From Candidatus Zixiibacteriota bacterium (GTDB lineage: Bacteria > Zixibacteria > MSB-5A5 > GN15 > FEB-12): a stretch of DNA of 64,000 nt. The position numbers were made by a program, and so were the translations under genes. The notes under the pieces were generated by a model that saw nothing but the letters and a program-made list of their open reading frames with translations, did no database searches and was not told where the DNA came from. Shown here piece by piece: positions 44,431-54,800 of this stretch (positions within the stretch are counted from its first letter, which is position 1; the number at the start of each line of letters is the position of its first letter). The stretch is from positions 1 through 64,000 of the forward strand of contig JAWXAN010000018.1 in the NCBI GenBank assembly GCA_034439475.1. The letters run 5' to 3'.

Positions 44431-45112
44431 TTTGTTCTCTTTTCAAATAATCCTCAACAACAAGCAAATCATCAGGTCGCGTCACTTTTAGATTGAGCCC
44501 GGTCGGCTCGACTATGCGTACTTTGAATCCCCTCCCCTCGATAAGGGAGGCATCGTCGGTTGCAATCGTATCTGATGTAATCGACCGGTGAGCTTCCAGA
44601 ATGAGCTCATAATCGAAAACCTGCGGAGTCTGGGCAAGATAAAGATCGTCGCGCTCGACGGTCGAAACAATGCTTCCTTTTGAAACTCGTTTAAGGGTGT
44701 CGACTAAAGGAGTCGCAAGCATCGCGGCATGTTCCCGCGAGGCTACTTCGACAACACGGTCAATATCCGTTGGGAGTACCAACGGACGCGCGCCATCATG
44801 TATCGCGACAAGATCCGTTGAATGAGAAAGACCCTCGAGTCCATTGAGGACTGATTCTCGGCGGGTCTCGCCGCCTACAATAATTTTGATGACTTTACTT
44901 AGTCCGAATTTCTCAACAATCCCTTCGCCGACATGCATCAGCTGATCTTCGCTGACAACCAAAATAATCGAGTTGATAGTCTTTGCCGCTTCGAAACGGC
45001 TGACTGTCCAGGCAAGCAAGGGACGCCCCAACACAGACTGAAATTGTTTTGGCAATGTTTCGCCAAACCGCGTCGAGCGGCCAGCGGCAACTATAACGGC
45101 GGCGGCATTCAT
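44423..45112 (-). CDS. ispD: 2-C-methyl-D-erythritol 4-phosphate cytidylyltransferase
   Basis: This encodes 229 residues. It converts MEP to CDP-ME, the step before IspE and IspF. The N-terminal AAVIVAAGRSTRFGETLPKQF binds CTP, and VAIHDGARPLVLPTDIDRVV and TDDASLIEGRGFKVRIVEPT are IspD-specific. It is 41 nt downstream of queA. IspE is not in the window. Confidence 0.96.
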   Translation of the reverse strand: MNAAAVIVAAGRSTRFGETLPKQFQSVLGRPLLAWTVSRFEAAKTINSIILVVSEDQLMHVGEGIVEKFGLSKVIKIIVGGETRRESVLNGLEGLSHSTDLVAIHDGARPLVLPTDIDRVVEVASREHAAMLATPLVDTLKRVSKGSIVSTVERDDLYLAQTPQVFDYELILEAHRSITSDTIATDDASLIEGRGFKVRIVEPTGLNLKVTRPDDLLVVEDYLKREQND

Positions 45113-45153
45113 CTTAGGAACATAGAGAACTGAAATATGACCAGCAACAAGAA

Positions 45154-46221
45154 TTATAAAATGAGCATGGCATCGCCGTAGCTGTAAAAACGATAGTCTT
45201 GAGCGATTGCTTGCTCATACGCCTCAAGGATTTTCTCTCGTCCGGCGAATGATGCCACAAGCACAAGCAGAGATGATTTTGGCAGGTGAAAGTTTGTGAC
45301 CATAGAATCAACGTAAGTGAACGTATGACCGGGCTGGATAAAAAGGTTAACCATTTTGGAAAATGGCTCAATTTCACCATTGATGGTTGGCGATGATTCG
45401 AGCGTGCGAACTGAAGTTGTCCCGACCGCAATAATCTTGCCGCCCTGATTTCTCGTACGATTTATGACTGAGGCGACTTCAGAAGATATTTCGGCGTACT
45501 CAGGATCGACTTTGTGCTCTCTTATATCATCGCACTTGATAGGTTTGAAAGTGCCCGGCCCGACATGGAGAGTAACTTCGACAACCGATACACCCATCTG
45601 TTGAATCTGCCGGAGTAAAGCCTTTGTAAAATGAAAACCAGCAGTTGGAGCAGCCACTGCACCAATTTTCGATTTGTCGGCATAGACCGTCTGATACCGT
45701 TTTATATCCTGCTCTTCATCCTGACGATCAATATAATGTGGGAGCGGGATATGACCGAAATCGGCGATAATTCGATTTTGTTCTGACAGCGAATCAAAAA
45801 ACACAATCCATCGGCCATCGGCAATTTGTTGTTCAATCGTAACAAAGTGACTCTTATCAAAATGAATCCTCTCCCCCGATTTAATACGCCGTGAAGGACT
45901 CACCATTGCTTCCCAGAATACGCTCATGGGCTCTGGGCGCTCAGGCACGAAGCCTGACTGATGGGCCGGACGGACGAGAAACACTTCAATTTTACCACCG
46001 CTGGAGCGTTGTCCCCACAATCGGGCTTTGAAAACTTTGGTATTGTTAAGCACAAGCGCGTCACCGGATTTGATATAACGGGTTATTTCTTTGAATTGAG
46101 TGTGTGCAATCGCGCCGGATTGTCGGTCGAGCACCAATAAGCGGGACAAATCCCGGCGTCGCGACGGGGACTGCGCGATAAGTTCAGGAGGAAGATCAAA
46201 ACCAAAAAGTGAAAGATCCAT
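45154..46221 (-). CDS. queA: S-adenosylmethionine:tRNA ribosyltransferase-isomerase
   Basis: This encodes 355 residues. It transfers the ribosyl moiety of SAM to preQ1 in tRNA to form epoxyqueuosine. LIAQSPSRRRDLSRLLVLDR, ALVLNNTKVFKARLWGQR, AAPTAGFHFT and ETVTLHVG-like residues (VVEVTLHVGPGTFKPI) with EYAEIS are the family pattern. The N-terminal MDLSLFGFDLPPELIAQSP is typical. In many genomes queA follows ruvB, as here with one gene between. Confidence 0.96.
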   Translation of the reverse strand: MDLSLFGFDLPPELIAQSPSRRRDLSRLLVLDRQSGAIAHTQFKEITRYIKSGDALVLNNTKVFKARLWGQRSSGGKIEVFLVRPAHQSGFVPERPEPMSVFWEAMVSPSRRIKSGERIHFDKSHFVTIEQQIADGRWIVFFDSLSEQNRIIADFGHIPLPHYIDRQDEEQDIKRYQTVYADKSKIGAVAAPTAGFHFTKALLRQIQQMGVSVVEVTLHVGPGTFKPIKCDDIREHKVDPEYAEISSEVASVINRTRNQGGKIIAVGTTSVRTLESSPTINGEIEPFSKMVNLFIQPGHTFTYVDSMVTNFHLPKSSLLVLVASFAGREKILEAYEQAIAQDYRFYSYGDAMLIL

Positions 46222-46295
46222 CGGGCGCTACTTCCCGCAATTGGGCAGATTGAATACGATATTCATCACCGCAAATAACCACATCGGTGTAAGGC

Positions 46296-46868
46296 TCACT
46301 TCCTATGGTATGTCAGAAGAAGGCCTCCATTACCAAATTCTCTCATTGTCATCAATTCCAGATTATGAGAGGTTCCTGTATTTGCAAATAGCGCTTTACC
46401 CTGTCCTAAAATGACCGGAAATAATACAAAATGATATTCGTCAATTAATCCCAAGTTCGTTAGCTGTTGAACTATGCTTGCGCTGCCAATGACCAATATA
46501 TTTTTCCCCGGAGCCTCTTTGAGCTTTACTATTTCTTTAGCGTCAAAGTAAGTAAAAAGCCTGGATTTTCCCCATGAGAGTGTCTTCAGCGATGTGGAGA
46601 ATACAATTTTGGTGATGTTCTTTATCTTGTGCTCCATCTCGACATCCCCCTTGGGAGTCGCGGGGTTGTCTGCGGCGTGTGGCCAGTAACTTTCGAATAT
46701 CTTATAAGTTACCGGTCCGAGCAAAAGTGTGTCGGCGTCGTCATACAAATAATCTTCATACTTCCCCATCGCCTCGTTAAAGTTGCCAAGAACCCATTCC
46801 ATTTTATCTTCAGGATCAGACATCATTCCGTCTAAGCTATAAAATTCTGAGGCTATAATTTTTCTCAT
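46296..46868 (-). CDS. Dihydrofolate reductase family protein (RibD C-terminal domain)
   Basis: This encodes about 190 residues. The fold is that of DHFR/RibD-C reductases: RKIIASEFYSLDGMMSDPED at the N-terminus, DTLLLGPVTYKIFESYWP with the NADPH-site Gly, ILVIGSASIVQQLTNLGLIDEYHF and a C-terminal beta strand. The substrate is not predictable; these proteins rarely act as folate reductases. The ATG at 46866-46868 has GGGAG upstream; the frame extends further into ruvB but is rejected. It separates ruvB from queA. Confidence 0.85.
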   Translation of the reverse strand: MRKIIASEFYSLDGMMSDPEDKMEWVLGNFNEAMGKYEDYLYDDADTLLLGPVTYKIFESYWPHAADNPATPKGDVEMEHKIKNITKIVFSTSLKTLSWGKSRLFTYFDAKEIVKLKEAPGKNILVIGSASIVQQLTNLGLIDEYHFVLFPVILGQGKALFANTGTSHNLELMTMREFGNGGLLLTYHRK

Positions 46869-46890
46869 ACAAATGCTCCCGTGGCGTTTC

Positions 46891-47922
46891 CTAAAACAAA
46901 TTTTCCTGCCCGGCAGTAGTCGCCAAGTGTAGCCCAAGATGCCGTGCCGCCTCGGCAGAAGCCATTCTGCCACGTCTGGTGCGCTGGATAAAGCCAATTT
47001 TCAGAAGATACGGCTCGACCATATCGACCAATGTGTCGGCTTCTTCGTTGAGAGTCGCCCCAAGCGCCTCAACTCCAACTGGGCCGCCTTTATAGAATTC
47101 GATAATTACTTTGAGCATCTTCCGGTCGAGATTGTCAAGCCCGGCAGAATCCACTCCCTCGGCATCAAGCGCGGTTCCAGCAACTGTTGCGCTGATATCC
47201 CCAGTTCCCTTGACCGCCGAGTAATCACGAACACGGCGCAAAAGTCGGTTGGCGATTCTTGGCGTACCCCGCGACCGCATGGCTATTGTCTTTGCGGCCG
47301 CACGATCCAAAGTGATTTCCAGGAGTTTAGCGGAGCGAATGATAATCTCCTCAAGGTCTTCCGACGGATAGAAATCCAAATGATAATACAGTCCAAACCT
47401 GTCTCTGAGCGGCGCCGAAAGCATTCCGGCGCGGGTTGTCGCGCCGACCAGTGTGAATCGTTTGAGCGGAACATTGATGACTTTAGCGAATGCGCCCTTA
47501 TCAACGACAAAATCCACCTTGAAGTCTTCCATTGCGGGATAGATGAATTCTTCGATGACAGGCGAGAGACGGTGAATCTCATCTATGAAAAGAATGTCCC
47601 CTTCGCTTAAATTGGTCAGGATACCCATCAGGTCACCGGCACGCTGCAACGACGGCCCCGAAGTTGTGATAATTTTTGATTCCATCTCATTGGCGATGAT
47701 ATGCGCAAGAGTTGTCTTGCCTAGTCCCGGGGGCCCATATAGCAATACATGTTCAATCGGCTCTTTGCGCCCCTTTGCGGCTTGGAGAAGCACTTGGAGT
47801 TTTCCTTTCAGTTCCGACTGGCCTATATATTCTTTCAGGACTTTTGGCCGGAGAGAGAACTGTACGAGATCTTCCTCGGGTGTGATCTGCGTATTCGTAA
47901 CTAAACGCTCGCGCCCACTCAT
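46891..47922 (-). CDS. ruvB: Holliday junction branch-migration helicase RuvB
   Basis: This encodes 343 residues of the AAA+ class. It forms hexameric motors that pull DNA through RuvA-bound junctions. The Walker A is GPPGLGKTTLAH, Walker B LFIDEIHRL, sensor 1 LVGATTRAGML, the arginine finger APLRDRFGL, and a C-terminal winged helix follows (PYLLKIGFIQRTRRGRMAS). The start overlaps the ruvA stop by 4 nt. Confidence 0.97.
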   Translation of the reverse strand: MSGRERLVTNTQITPEEDLVQFSLRPKVLKEYIGQSELKGKLQVLLQAAKGRKEPIEHVLLYGPPGLGKTTLAHIIANEMESKIITTSGPSLQRAGDLMGILTNLSEGDILFIDEIHRLSPVIEEFIYPAMEDFKVDFVVDKGAFAKVINVPLKRFTLVGATTRAGMLSAPLRDRFGLYYHLDFYPSEDLEEIIIRSAKLLEITLDRAAAKTIAMRSRGTPRIANRLLRRVRDYSAVKGTGDISATVAGTALDAEGVDSAGLDNLDRKMLKVIIEFYKGGPVGVEALGATLNEEADTLVDMVEPYLLKIGFIQRTRRGRMASAEAARHLGLHLATTAGQENLF

Positions 47923-48569
47923 GAAACTTCAACCTTACTCTTCTGCTCATTTTTAAAGATGACTGTTATCAATTCCGCGACCGTCTTCATATCCGGATTT
48001 GCGGCCAGCACACTCTTTATCATCCGGTCGGCCTCCATCCGTGAGTATTGCAACTGGATCAACACCGCAATCGCCTCATCAATAAGTGGTGTTTCCACCG
48101 CTTCATACGACCCGAGCGAATCTTCTTTCTTGGAGAGCGCAAATTTGGCCGTTTTGCCGTGAAGCTCGGCGACAATTTTCTCTGCCAGTCGCCCACCCAC
48201 ACCAGGCAGACGGTTTAGAGTGGCCGTGTTCTTTGTCTCTATTGCGTGTGCGATCTCTTTTATTGGCAGAACAAGCGAACGCAGGGCTTTCTTTATGCCC
48301 ATACCGGACACGGAAGTCAGCAATGAAAAAAATTCTCTGTCGACCGGGTCGGTGAATCCGACAAGTTTCGGGTAATGGTTTGATTTCTTGTCGCCAGCCT
48401 CGATAAAATAAATCGTCTCGAAAATGACTTCCTCGCCGATCAGACCGGACTGCTTGAGTCTTTCCGCCAGCGCGGTCGGCAGCGAAACGTCATAGAACAG
48501 CCCATGTACTTCGACCAATGCCTGCTGTTCCGTTATAGCGGCCAATGTTCCTCGCATTCGGCTTATCAT
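47919..48569 (-). CDS. ruvA: Holliday junction DNA-binding protein RuvA
   Basis: This encodes 216 residues. It binds four-way junctions as a tetramer and recruits RuvB. It has the N-terminal OB fold (MISRMRGTLAAITEQQALVEV), the helix-hairpin-helix region LTSVSGMGIKKAL and LPGVGGRLAEKIVAEL, a flexible linker, and a C-terminal RuvB-binding domain (DEAIAVLIQLQYSRMEADRMI). It overlaps ruvC and ruvB by 4 nt each. Confidence 0.96.
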   Translation of the reverse strand: MISRMRGTLAAITEQQALVEVHGLFYDVSLPTALAERLKQSGLIGEEVIFETIYFIEAGDKKSNHYPKLVGFTDPVDREFFSLLTSVSGMGIKKALRSLVLPIKEIAHAIETKNTATLNRLPGVGGRLAEKIVAELHGKTAKFALSKKEDSLGSYEAVETPLIDEAIAVLIQLQYSRMEADRMIKSVLAANPDMKTVAELITVIFKNEQKSKVEVS

Positions 48570-49060
48570 TGGTATTCCACCGCTGATTGACGCAATGACC
48601 GGGCATGGCAGAGGGCAATCGCCAGCGCGTCGGCGGCATCCGCTGGTTCAGGCAGAATCTTAAGCCGCAAAGTCGATTGCACCATTTTCTGCACTTGGGC
48701 TTTGCTGGCACGCCCGTTTCCGGTGAGCGACTTTTTTATCCGTGTTGCCGCATATGGGAAAACCGGTATCTCGGCTTCGGCTGCTTTCAAAAATATGATT
48801 CCCCGAGCATGTCCCATAATGATTGCCGTCTTGGGATGGTCGTAATGCGAATATAATTCTTCAATTGCAACTGACTCGGGCCGAAACTGAGTTATAATCG
48901 CGGTTAGTTCAGTAGAAATCTCTCTCAATTTTTCGGCTAGGCTCGCTCCTGAATTTGAACGAATAACCCCGGCTTCGACAAGAACTATTGAGTCATCGGT
49001 ATTGTCTAAAACTCCGTATCCTGTTACATGTAGGCCTGGGTCGATTCCGAGAATTCGCAT
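48566..49060 (-). CDS. ruvC: Holliday junction resolvase RuvC
   Basis: This encodes 164 residues of RNase H fold. It cuts Holliday junctions symmetrically. The four acidic residues are visible in GIDPGLHVTGYG, VAIEELYSHYD and the C-terminal DAADALAIALCHA. It is the first gene of the ruvC-A-B block. Downstream junctions are 4-nt ATGA overlaps, so the three proteins are probably made in a fixed ratio. Confidence 0.96.
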   Translation of the reverse strand: MRILGIDPGLHVTGYGVLDNTDDSIVLVEAGVIRSNSGASLAEKLREISTELTAIITQFRPESVAIEELYSHYDHPKTAIIMGHARGIIFLKAAEAEIPVFPYAATRIKKSLTGNGRASKAQVQKMVQSTLRLKILPEPADAADALAIALCHARSLRQSAVEYQ

Positions 49061-49238
49061 ATTCGATAAATAGCCCGAATAGTCTCAAATATCAATAAAA
49101 AAGTCATGTTGACCCAAGTAATGTGATATGGCTGCCCACCCCCAAACAATCGGTTATCTCTCGCTCTTGACCCAAACAAATCGGGTTTGTATAATCTGCT
49201 GTCTGGCGTTGGCAAACATATTACCATTGGAGGGAATC

Positions 49239-49534
49239 ATGATTCTTGTAAGAGACATTTTTCATCAGAAATACGGCAAAGCTAAAGAGGCTGTGGCGAT
49301 TATGAAAGAAGCCATGTCGGCTCTTCAAAAGACTGGTTATAACCTGATCGGATTTTGACCGATTTGAGCGGCAAATATTATACCTTGGTCATGGAAAGCA
49401 GTTATAAAAGCCTGACTGACTATGAGGAGAGTATGCTAAACACCACAGCCGAACCAGAATCGCAGGAGCGATACGAAAAATTCAAAGTGCTCGTGGACTC
49501 CGGAAAACGAGAATTCTTTACAATCGTCAAATAA
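49239..49534 (+). pseudogene. Frameshifted NIPSNAP/ABM-like small protein gene
   Basis: The ATG at 49239-49241 has GGAGG five bases upstream. The first frame encodes MILVRDIFHQKYGKAKEAVA and on to GYNLIGF, ending in TGA at 49356-49358. The reading continues in another frame with ILTDLSGKYYTLVMESSYKS and ends at FFTIVK, TAA at 49532-49534. Together they make about 98 residues of a dimeric alpha/beta-barrel protein. The break is at a TTTT run, so it is either a real pseudogene or a one-base sequencing error. It lies on the opposite strand to the ruv and yebC genes. Confidence 0.75.
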
Positions 49535-49586
49535 TCGCGCTAAAACTCACTTCATGAGCCCCAAACGAAACTGATCTTGAGGAGTA

Positions 49587-50336
49587 TTAGGCCAGTTTCT
49601 GCATGATTGCTTCGTCGATATCGAAGTTGCTATATACTTTTTGAACGTCGTCGCTGTCTTCAAGCATGTCCATAAGCTTGAGCATCGAATTTGCATCGGA
49701 TTCGCTGGTTAACTTGACGGTGTTCTGGGCAAGCATAGTAACTTCGGCTGAAGACATTGGAATTTTCCTGCTTTCGAATGCCGAACGGATAGCTTCAAGG
49801 TCGGATGGTTCGCTGACAATTTCATACATAGTGGAATCCGCTCTGAAATCTGATGCTCCGTTTTCCATCGCAACTTCCATGACCATATTTTCCTCGGCGG
49901 CATCCCGGTCTATGGTAATCACACCTCGCTTTTCAAACATCCATGCCACACATCCGCTGGTTCCAAGCGCGCCGCCGAATTTTGTCAACGTGTGACGAAC
50001 TTCGGCCACTGTCCGATTCTTGTTGTCGGTCATGGCTTCAAGGTAGATGGCAACGCCCGCCGGACCATATCCTTCATAGTTGATGAATTCATAACTCACC
50101 CCCGGGAGCTGGCCAGTTCCCTTTAGGATTGCCCGTTTAATGTTGTCGGCGGGCATATTGGCCCCTTTCGCGCCAAGGATCGCCGTGCGGAGTCTCGGAT
50201 TGCCGTCAGGGTCCCCTCCCCCTTCGCGAGCGGCCACAGTCACTTCTTTAATAAGTCTGGTGAAAACTTTTCCGCGCTCGGCATCAAGTTTACCCTTCTT
50301 GCGTTTAATCGTCGCCCATTTTGAGTGACCTGACAT
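49587..50336 (-). CDS. YebC/PmpR family protein
   Basis: This encodes 249 residues. The N-terminus MSGHSKWATIKRKKGKLDAE is the family signature; NMPADNIKRAILKGTG, YEGYGPAGVAIYLEAMTDNKNRTVAEVRH and GCVAWMFEKRGVI are also conserved. Family members bind DNA as transcriptional regulators and some act on ribosomes stalled at proline stretches. GGAGG precedes the ATG. In many bacteria it precedes ruvC, and here it lies just upstream of the ruv block. Confidence 0.95.
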   Translation of the reverse strand: MSGHSKWATIKRKKGKLDAERGKVFTRLIKEVTVAAREGGGDPDGNPRLRTAILGAKGANMPADNIKRAILKGTGQLPGVSYEFINYEGYGPAGVAIYLEAMTDNKNRTVAEVRHTLTKFGGALGTSGCVAWMFEKRGVITIDRDAAEENMVMEVAMENGASDFRADSTMYEIVSEPSDLEAIRSAFESRKIPMSSAEVTMLAQNTVKLTSESDANSMLKLMDMLEDSDDVQKVYSNFDIDEAIMQKLA

Positions 50337-50548
50337 CGGTCATTCCTCCTTCATATCTTCATCGAACATTTTTTGACTATACTGGCGCTTGCCTAAGTGG
50401 AAGAATGTAACACACAGGCAATCCGTTGGCAAGTGGGGTAAATTACAAAGCTTAGGCTGAGTGAAATGCGCTTGTCTCTGGCCTGTCAATCCGGTAGTTT
50501 ACCGCAACACAGACGGCGTTCAGTTTAGTACACATAGGAGGCAAATAG

Positions 50549-51541
50549 ATGAGAATCTCACGATCAATTTTTCTTTTCTGTGCGGTAGCTCTACTTTCAG
50601 CTAAATCCCAGTCGTCAGAAGCTACGAATCACACATATACTCCGGTCAACACCTATTCGATTATAGCCTATGACAGCGCAACTGGACAATTCGGCGCCGC
50701 GGTCCAATCTCACTGGTTCAGAGTCGCCGATGTTATCTGGGTCCAACCGGGGGTCGGAGCGGTCGCGACGCAATCCCTTGTAGATTTCGCCTATGGTCCG
50801 CTCGGCATCGAAATGATGCGGCTTGGTAAAACATCAAGGCAGGCTCTTGCCGGGCTTCTTGCCAGCGATTCCCTCAATGCCATAAGACAAGTCGCCATGA
50901 TAGACAAAAATGGATTAGTATCCACCCATACCGGGAACAAATGCATTGCCGAGGCCGGTCACCGATCAGGCAAGTTCTATTCATGTCAGGCTAACCTTAT
51001 GCGCAATCATACCGTCTGGGATGCCATGGCGATAGCCTTCGAGAATACTACCGGTGATTTGTCCGAACGGATGATGGCCGCGCTTGAAGCCGCCCAAAAA
51101 GAAGGGGGAGATATTCGGGGTATGCAGTCGGCGGCGATGGTGGTCGTCACCGGAAAGCCAACCGGGCAAAGCTGGCGGGATAAAATTGTGGACATCAGAG
51201 TTGACGATGCCGACCAGCCGCTGGTGGAGCTCCGACGACTTCTCGATGTTACCCACGCCTATGATCATATGAATCGCGGCGACGAACTAATTGCAATCGG
51301 CAAAATGGATTCGGCCGCGGTCGAATACGGTGCGGCCATGACCCTTGCGCCGGATAATCTGGAGATACAGTTCTGGCATGCCGTTACTTTGGTCACCTCA
51401 AACGAACTCGAACGGTCGCTGCCGATTTTCGAGCGGATCTTCAAAGCCGATGATTCCTGGAGAATACTCATCCCCCGTCTGGTTGAATCAGAACTGTTGC
51501 CAAATGATCAATCTGTCATAGCCAAAATACTTGCCCAGTAA
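50549..51541 (+). CDS. Secreted DUF1028 domain protein with TPR-like C-terminus
   Basis: This encodes 330 residues with a Sec signal peptide (ISRSIFLFCAVALLSAKSQS). The DUF1028 domain follows from about residue 33: YSIIAYDSATGQFGAAVQSHWF, GAVATQSLVDFAYGPLG and AMVVVTGKPTGQSWRDKIVDIRVDD are conserved. The domain has an Ntn-hydrolase-like fold, and its activity is unproven. The last 85 residues look like a TPR-type helical repeat (YDHMNRGDELIAIGKMDSAA then WHAVTLV). AGGAGG lies eight bases before the ATG. Confidence 0.9.
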   Translation: MRISRSIFLFCAVALLSAKSQSSEATNHTYTPVNTYSIIAYDSATGQFGAAVQSHWFRVADVIWVQPGVGAVATQSLVDFAYGPLGIEMMRLGKTSRQALAGLLASDSLNAIRQVAMIDKNGLVSTHTGNKCIAEAGHRSGKFYSCQANLMRNHTVWDAMAIAFENTTGDLSERMMAALEAAQKEGGDIRGMQSAAMVVVTGKPTGQSWRDKIVDIRVDDADQPLVELRRLLDVTHAYDHMNRGDELIAIGKMDSAAVEYGAAMTLAPDNLEIQFWHAVTLVTSNELERSLPIFERIFKADDSWRILIPRLVESELLPNDQSVIAKILAQ

Positions 51542-51833
51542 TAAGGCGGGTCATAAAGTCGTTCAATAATTAATCTTGTCGCTCGTATTTTGAGCAGACT
51601 ATTTTTCCGACCTGAATGACTTGTGATCAAATAATTCGCAGTCATAGACTGTCAATTCGTCGCGTGTAGTGAAATTGCTCAATCGACATTAATGACCTGA
51701 TTATCCGTTAAGACTACTTATCTCCTGTCGAAACTCTTTCCATTACAGGGCGCGAGTCAACTTTACGTTTTGAGGGAAAAAGTATCGGTCATCTGACAGT
51801 AGTTAAGTAACAAAGGGTTCAGGCACAACGACT

Positions 51834-54800
51834 ATGATTTCGGCACGTTCTTACATTCATACGCGATGTCTCTATGTATATTCTTTAAGCGCATTGTGCC
51901 GCTTGGTTCTCTCCAGTTCATTATGCATTATTGTATTAGCTGTAGATTTGCTCGGTCAAGAGGTTCGAACGTGGAAATCACCAGCCACTTCACACGACAG
52001 CCTCTGGATTCATGGCTCTGTGACTACCGCGAACGCGGATAGCTACTGCCATTTCAGATATGGAAACGACAGCAGCCTCACCTATCGTTCAGATACCTTT
52101 CCTTGTTTCTCACAAGATTCACTTTTCACTTTATCATACCATATAGTTAATTTTAGTCCGGGTACAGATGTCTTTTATCGACTAATGCTCGAATCTAACG
52201 GCGGACTAATCGAAGGCGCAATTCAATCAACTCGATTGATCGAGCCTAAACCTCCGGTGGTTACTACCGGAACAGTCAGCCAGCTCGGGCCTGTGAACTT
52301 TCCGCGGACACCGGGAATTACATTTAATGGATCTATTGTCGCAAATGATTTACCTACCACCTACTACTTTGAATATGGCACAGATATGTCATACGGACAG
52401 ACAACAGATACATTCTCGACCGGCCCGCAACTTGAAGCATATTATAGTGAAGATTTCAGCAAAAGCGGAGGCGGCTTCAAGATGATTCCCTCTTCAAAAG
52501 TTGATCACATTGCCACTGGAGGGATTACCGACGGATACATAACCGCGACAACCTACAGCGAATTTCATGATCCAAATCATATTTCAGGCATAGGCTACAT
52601 CAATCTGGTAACTATGGCATATACCTCAGCAGACTATCGCGGACTCGACTATTTGGGATTGGGAGGCGGTGAACCAGATTTCAGAGATGCAGAAATTGAA
52701 TTTGCGCTTCGAAGCCAAAACTTTCATGAAAATGGTTCAACGCTGAACTTCTGGACGCAGAGCGAGCGCGGAACAGCATTTGCCGATGTTCCTTGGGTGA
52801 GGACAAACTGGGCATTTACTGAAATCGATTTATTTGACACGTCATCTAAAAGCCGCTCTTGGCAAAACATTAGCTTCGTCTTGGAAAACGATGCCTCAAA
52901 ATGGACATACGCCGGGAATAATCTTACAGATGGAAATCCATGGCGCTATCAGTACGTATCCCTGGATAGCTCGCTTGCGAAGCTTAATGTCGATTTTATC
53001 TTTGCTCTAACATCGGTTGACAAAAATAGTCCCCCGAACGGGGTGATCGATCTCGATGATATAACCATTCGCTATCGCAATCATTCGCTCCTCTTTTCCG
53101 GTAACGGAGGCCGCCTAATCGGATGGCCATTACGATCGCTCGAAGACCCGTTCTCGCTGACCGACGGATATCGATTCGGTGAGGGGAAAATGTGGCACGG
53201 AGAAGATACGACAGATCACCACCAGACATTTCTGTATTCATTTGATTCAACTGTTACCATTAAACGGATTCAGATTCATCAAAACCCGCTTTGGCCCTCG
53301 AATGAGGTCGAGTGTTCTGTCTCAGAGGACAATGTAAATTTCACAATAGTCGACACGCTGAATATTCCCTTTGATGAGTATCAAAGCGACAATCTGGCCT
53401 ATGTCACCTCGCGCTTACCTGTTCCGGTTCAGGCTCGATATTTTAAGCTCATAATTCTTTCCGGCCAAAGGGAAGGGCCGAGAGGACTCGGCGAAATTGA
53501 TCTATTTGGAGATGGAGGCGTGGTCAACTCAGGCATAGCCACAAACAATGTAAATACTGACGCTATTGACCTTACTTCAGGAGAGTCCTACCACTATCGA
53601 CTGGTAGCATGGAATTCGCAAGGTATCGTATTTGGAAAGAATAGAACCTTTATGGTCCCTTACAATCTTCCTCCTGTTGCTTTAACGGCGAATCCGACTG
53701 TCGTCAATCAAACCAAGGTAATAGTGAGCGGCACCGCCCAGTTTTTCGGCCAGCAGGGAACAAGCTACTTTGAGTACGGGCTTGATACATTTTCATTGCA
53801 ATCCACTCCGGTCAAATTGCATACCAACGACCCAAATCAGATCGCAAGTATACGAACCGATACTCTTGCGTTTCTTAACCCACAGTCGACATACGTTTAC
53901 CGGATGGTCACAGTCAACCCTGAAGGCACCATGCGTGGCAATTTTCAGAGCCTTACCACACCCGTCAATAATGCGCCATTTGTCGAATTTAAGCCCGATA
54001 TACTTCTTGAGGCAGACAGTATCTACCAATTTACATTTCAGGTCATCGATCCCGATGTCGATCTCTATCAGGATTCCATTTCATGGCAGCTTATATCAGC
54101 TCCTTCCTGGATACACTTTGACAGTTTGGCACGTACCATAAGCGGAACGCCGACTTTACTTGATAACTGCGACAGCATCGTTACTATACGTGTCTTCGAT
54201 AATAGAGGGGCTTCGACTGACAACCAGTTCACTCTGCGTATCGCGGGTGCCTATCCTCCCGTTCCGCTTTCCCCTGCAGACGACGCTATCGCTACGCTCA
54301 CCCTGCCTACGACACCCTTGTCGTTTGCATGGAAAAGAACATTGCCATCCGCGAACGACAGCCTGAATTATTTCATTCATCTCTTTGGACCGAAGCTTGA
54401 CACGGTTATGGCCTCAACTGGAGACACCACGATACAACTGGACATAATGTCGCATCTTCTTCCCGGCCAGTCGTATCATTGGACTGTTAACTCGCTGGCA
54501 GAGTCGGTGTGCAATCCGCAGACTGACACATTTGCAATATTTACGTCTTCGCAGGTTGAATATGCCCTTCGTCCTGCTGTAAATGAGATGAGCTTCGGCC
54601 AAACGGCAATCGGAGATTCCGGCAAAGCCGACATATGGGTTCACAACGTTTCAGCGCAGGCTATTCATATAACTCAGCTACGAATGTCTGGTGCTGCCTT
54701 CCATGTGACAAACCCTCAATCGATGAAAATAGAGCCGCATGATAGTCTTCTGATAACAATTCAGTTCATTCCGAATAGTTTTGGGGCTTGTCAGGATTCG

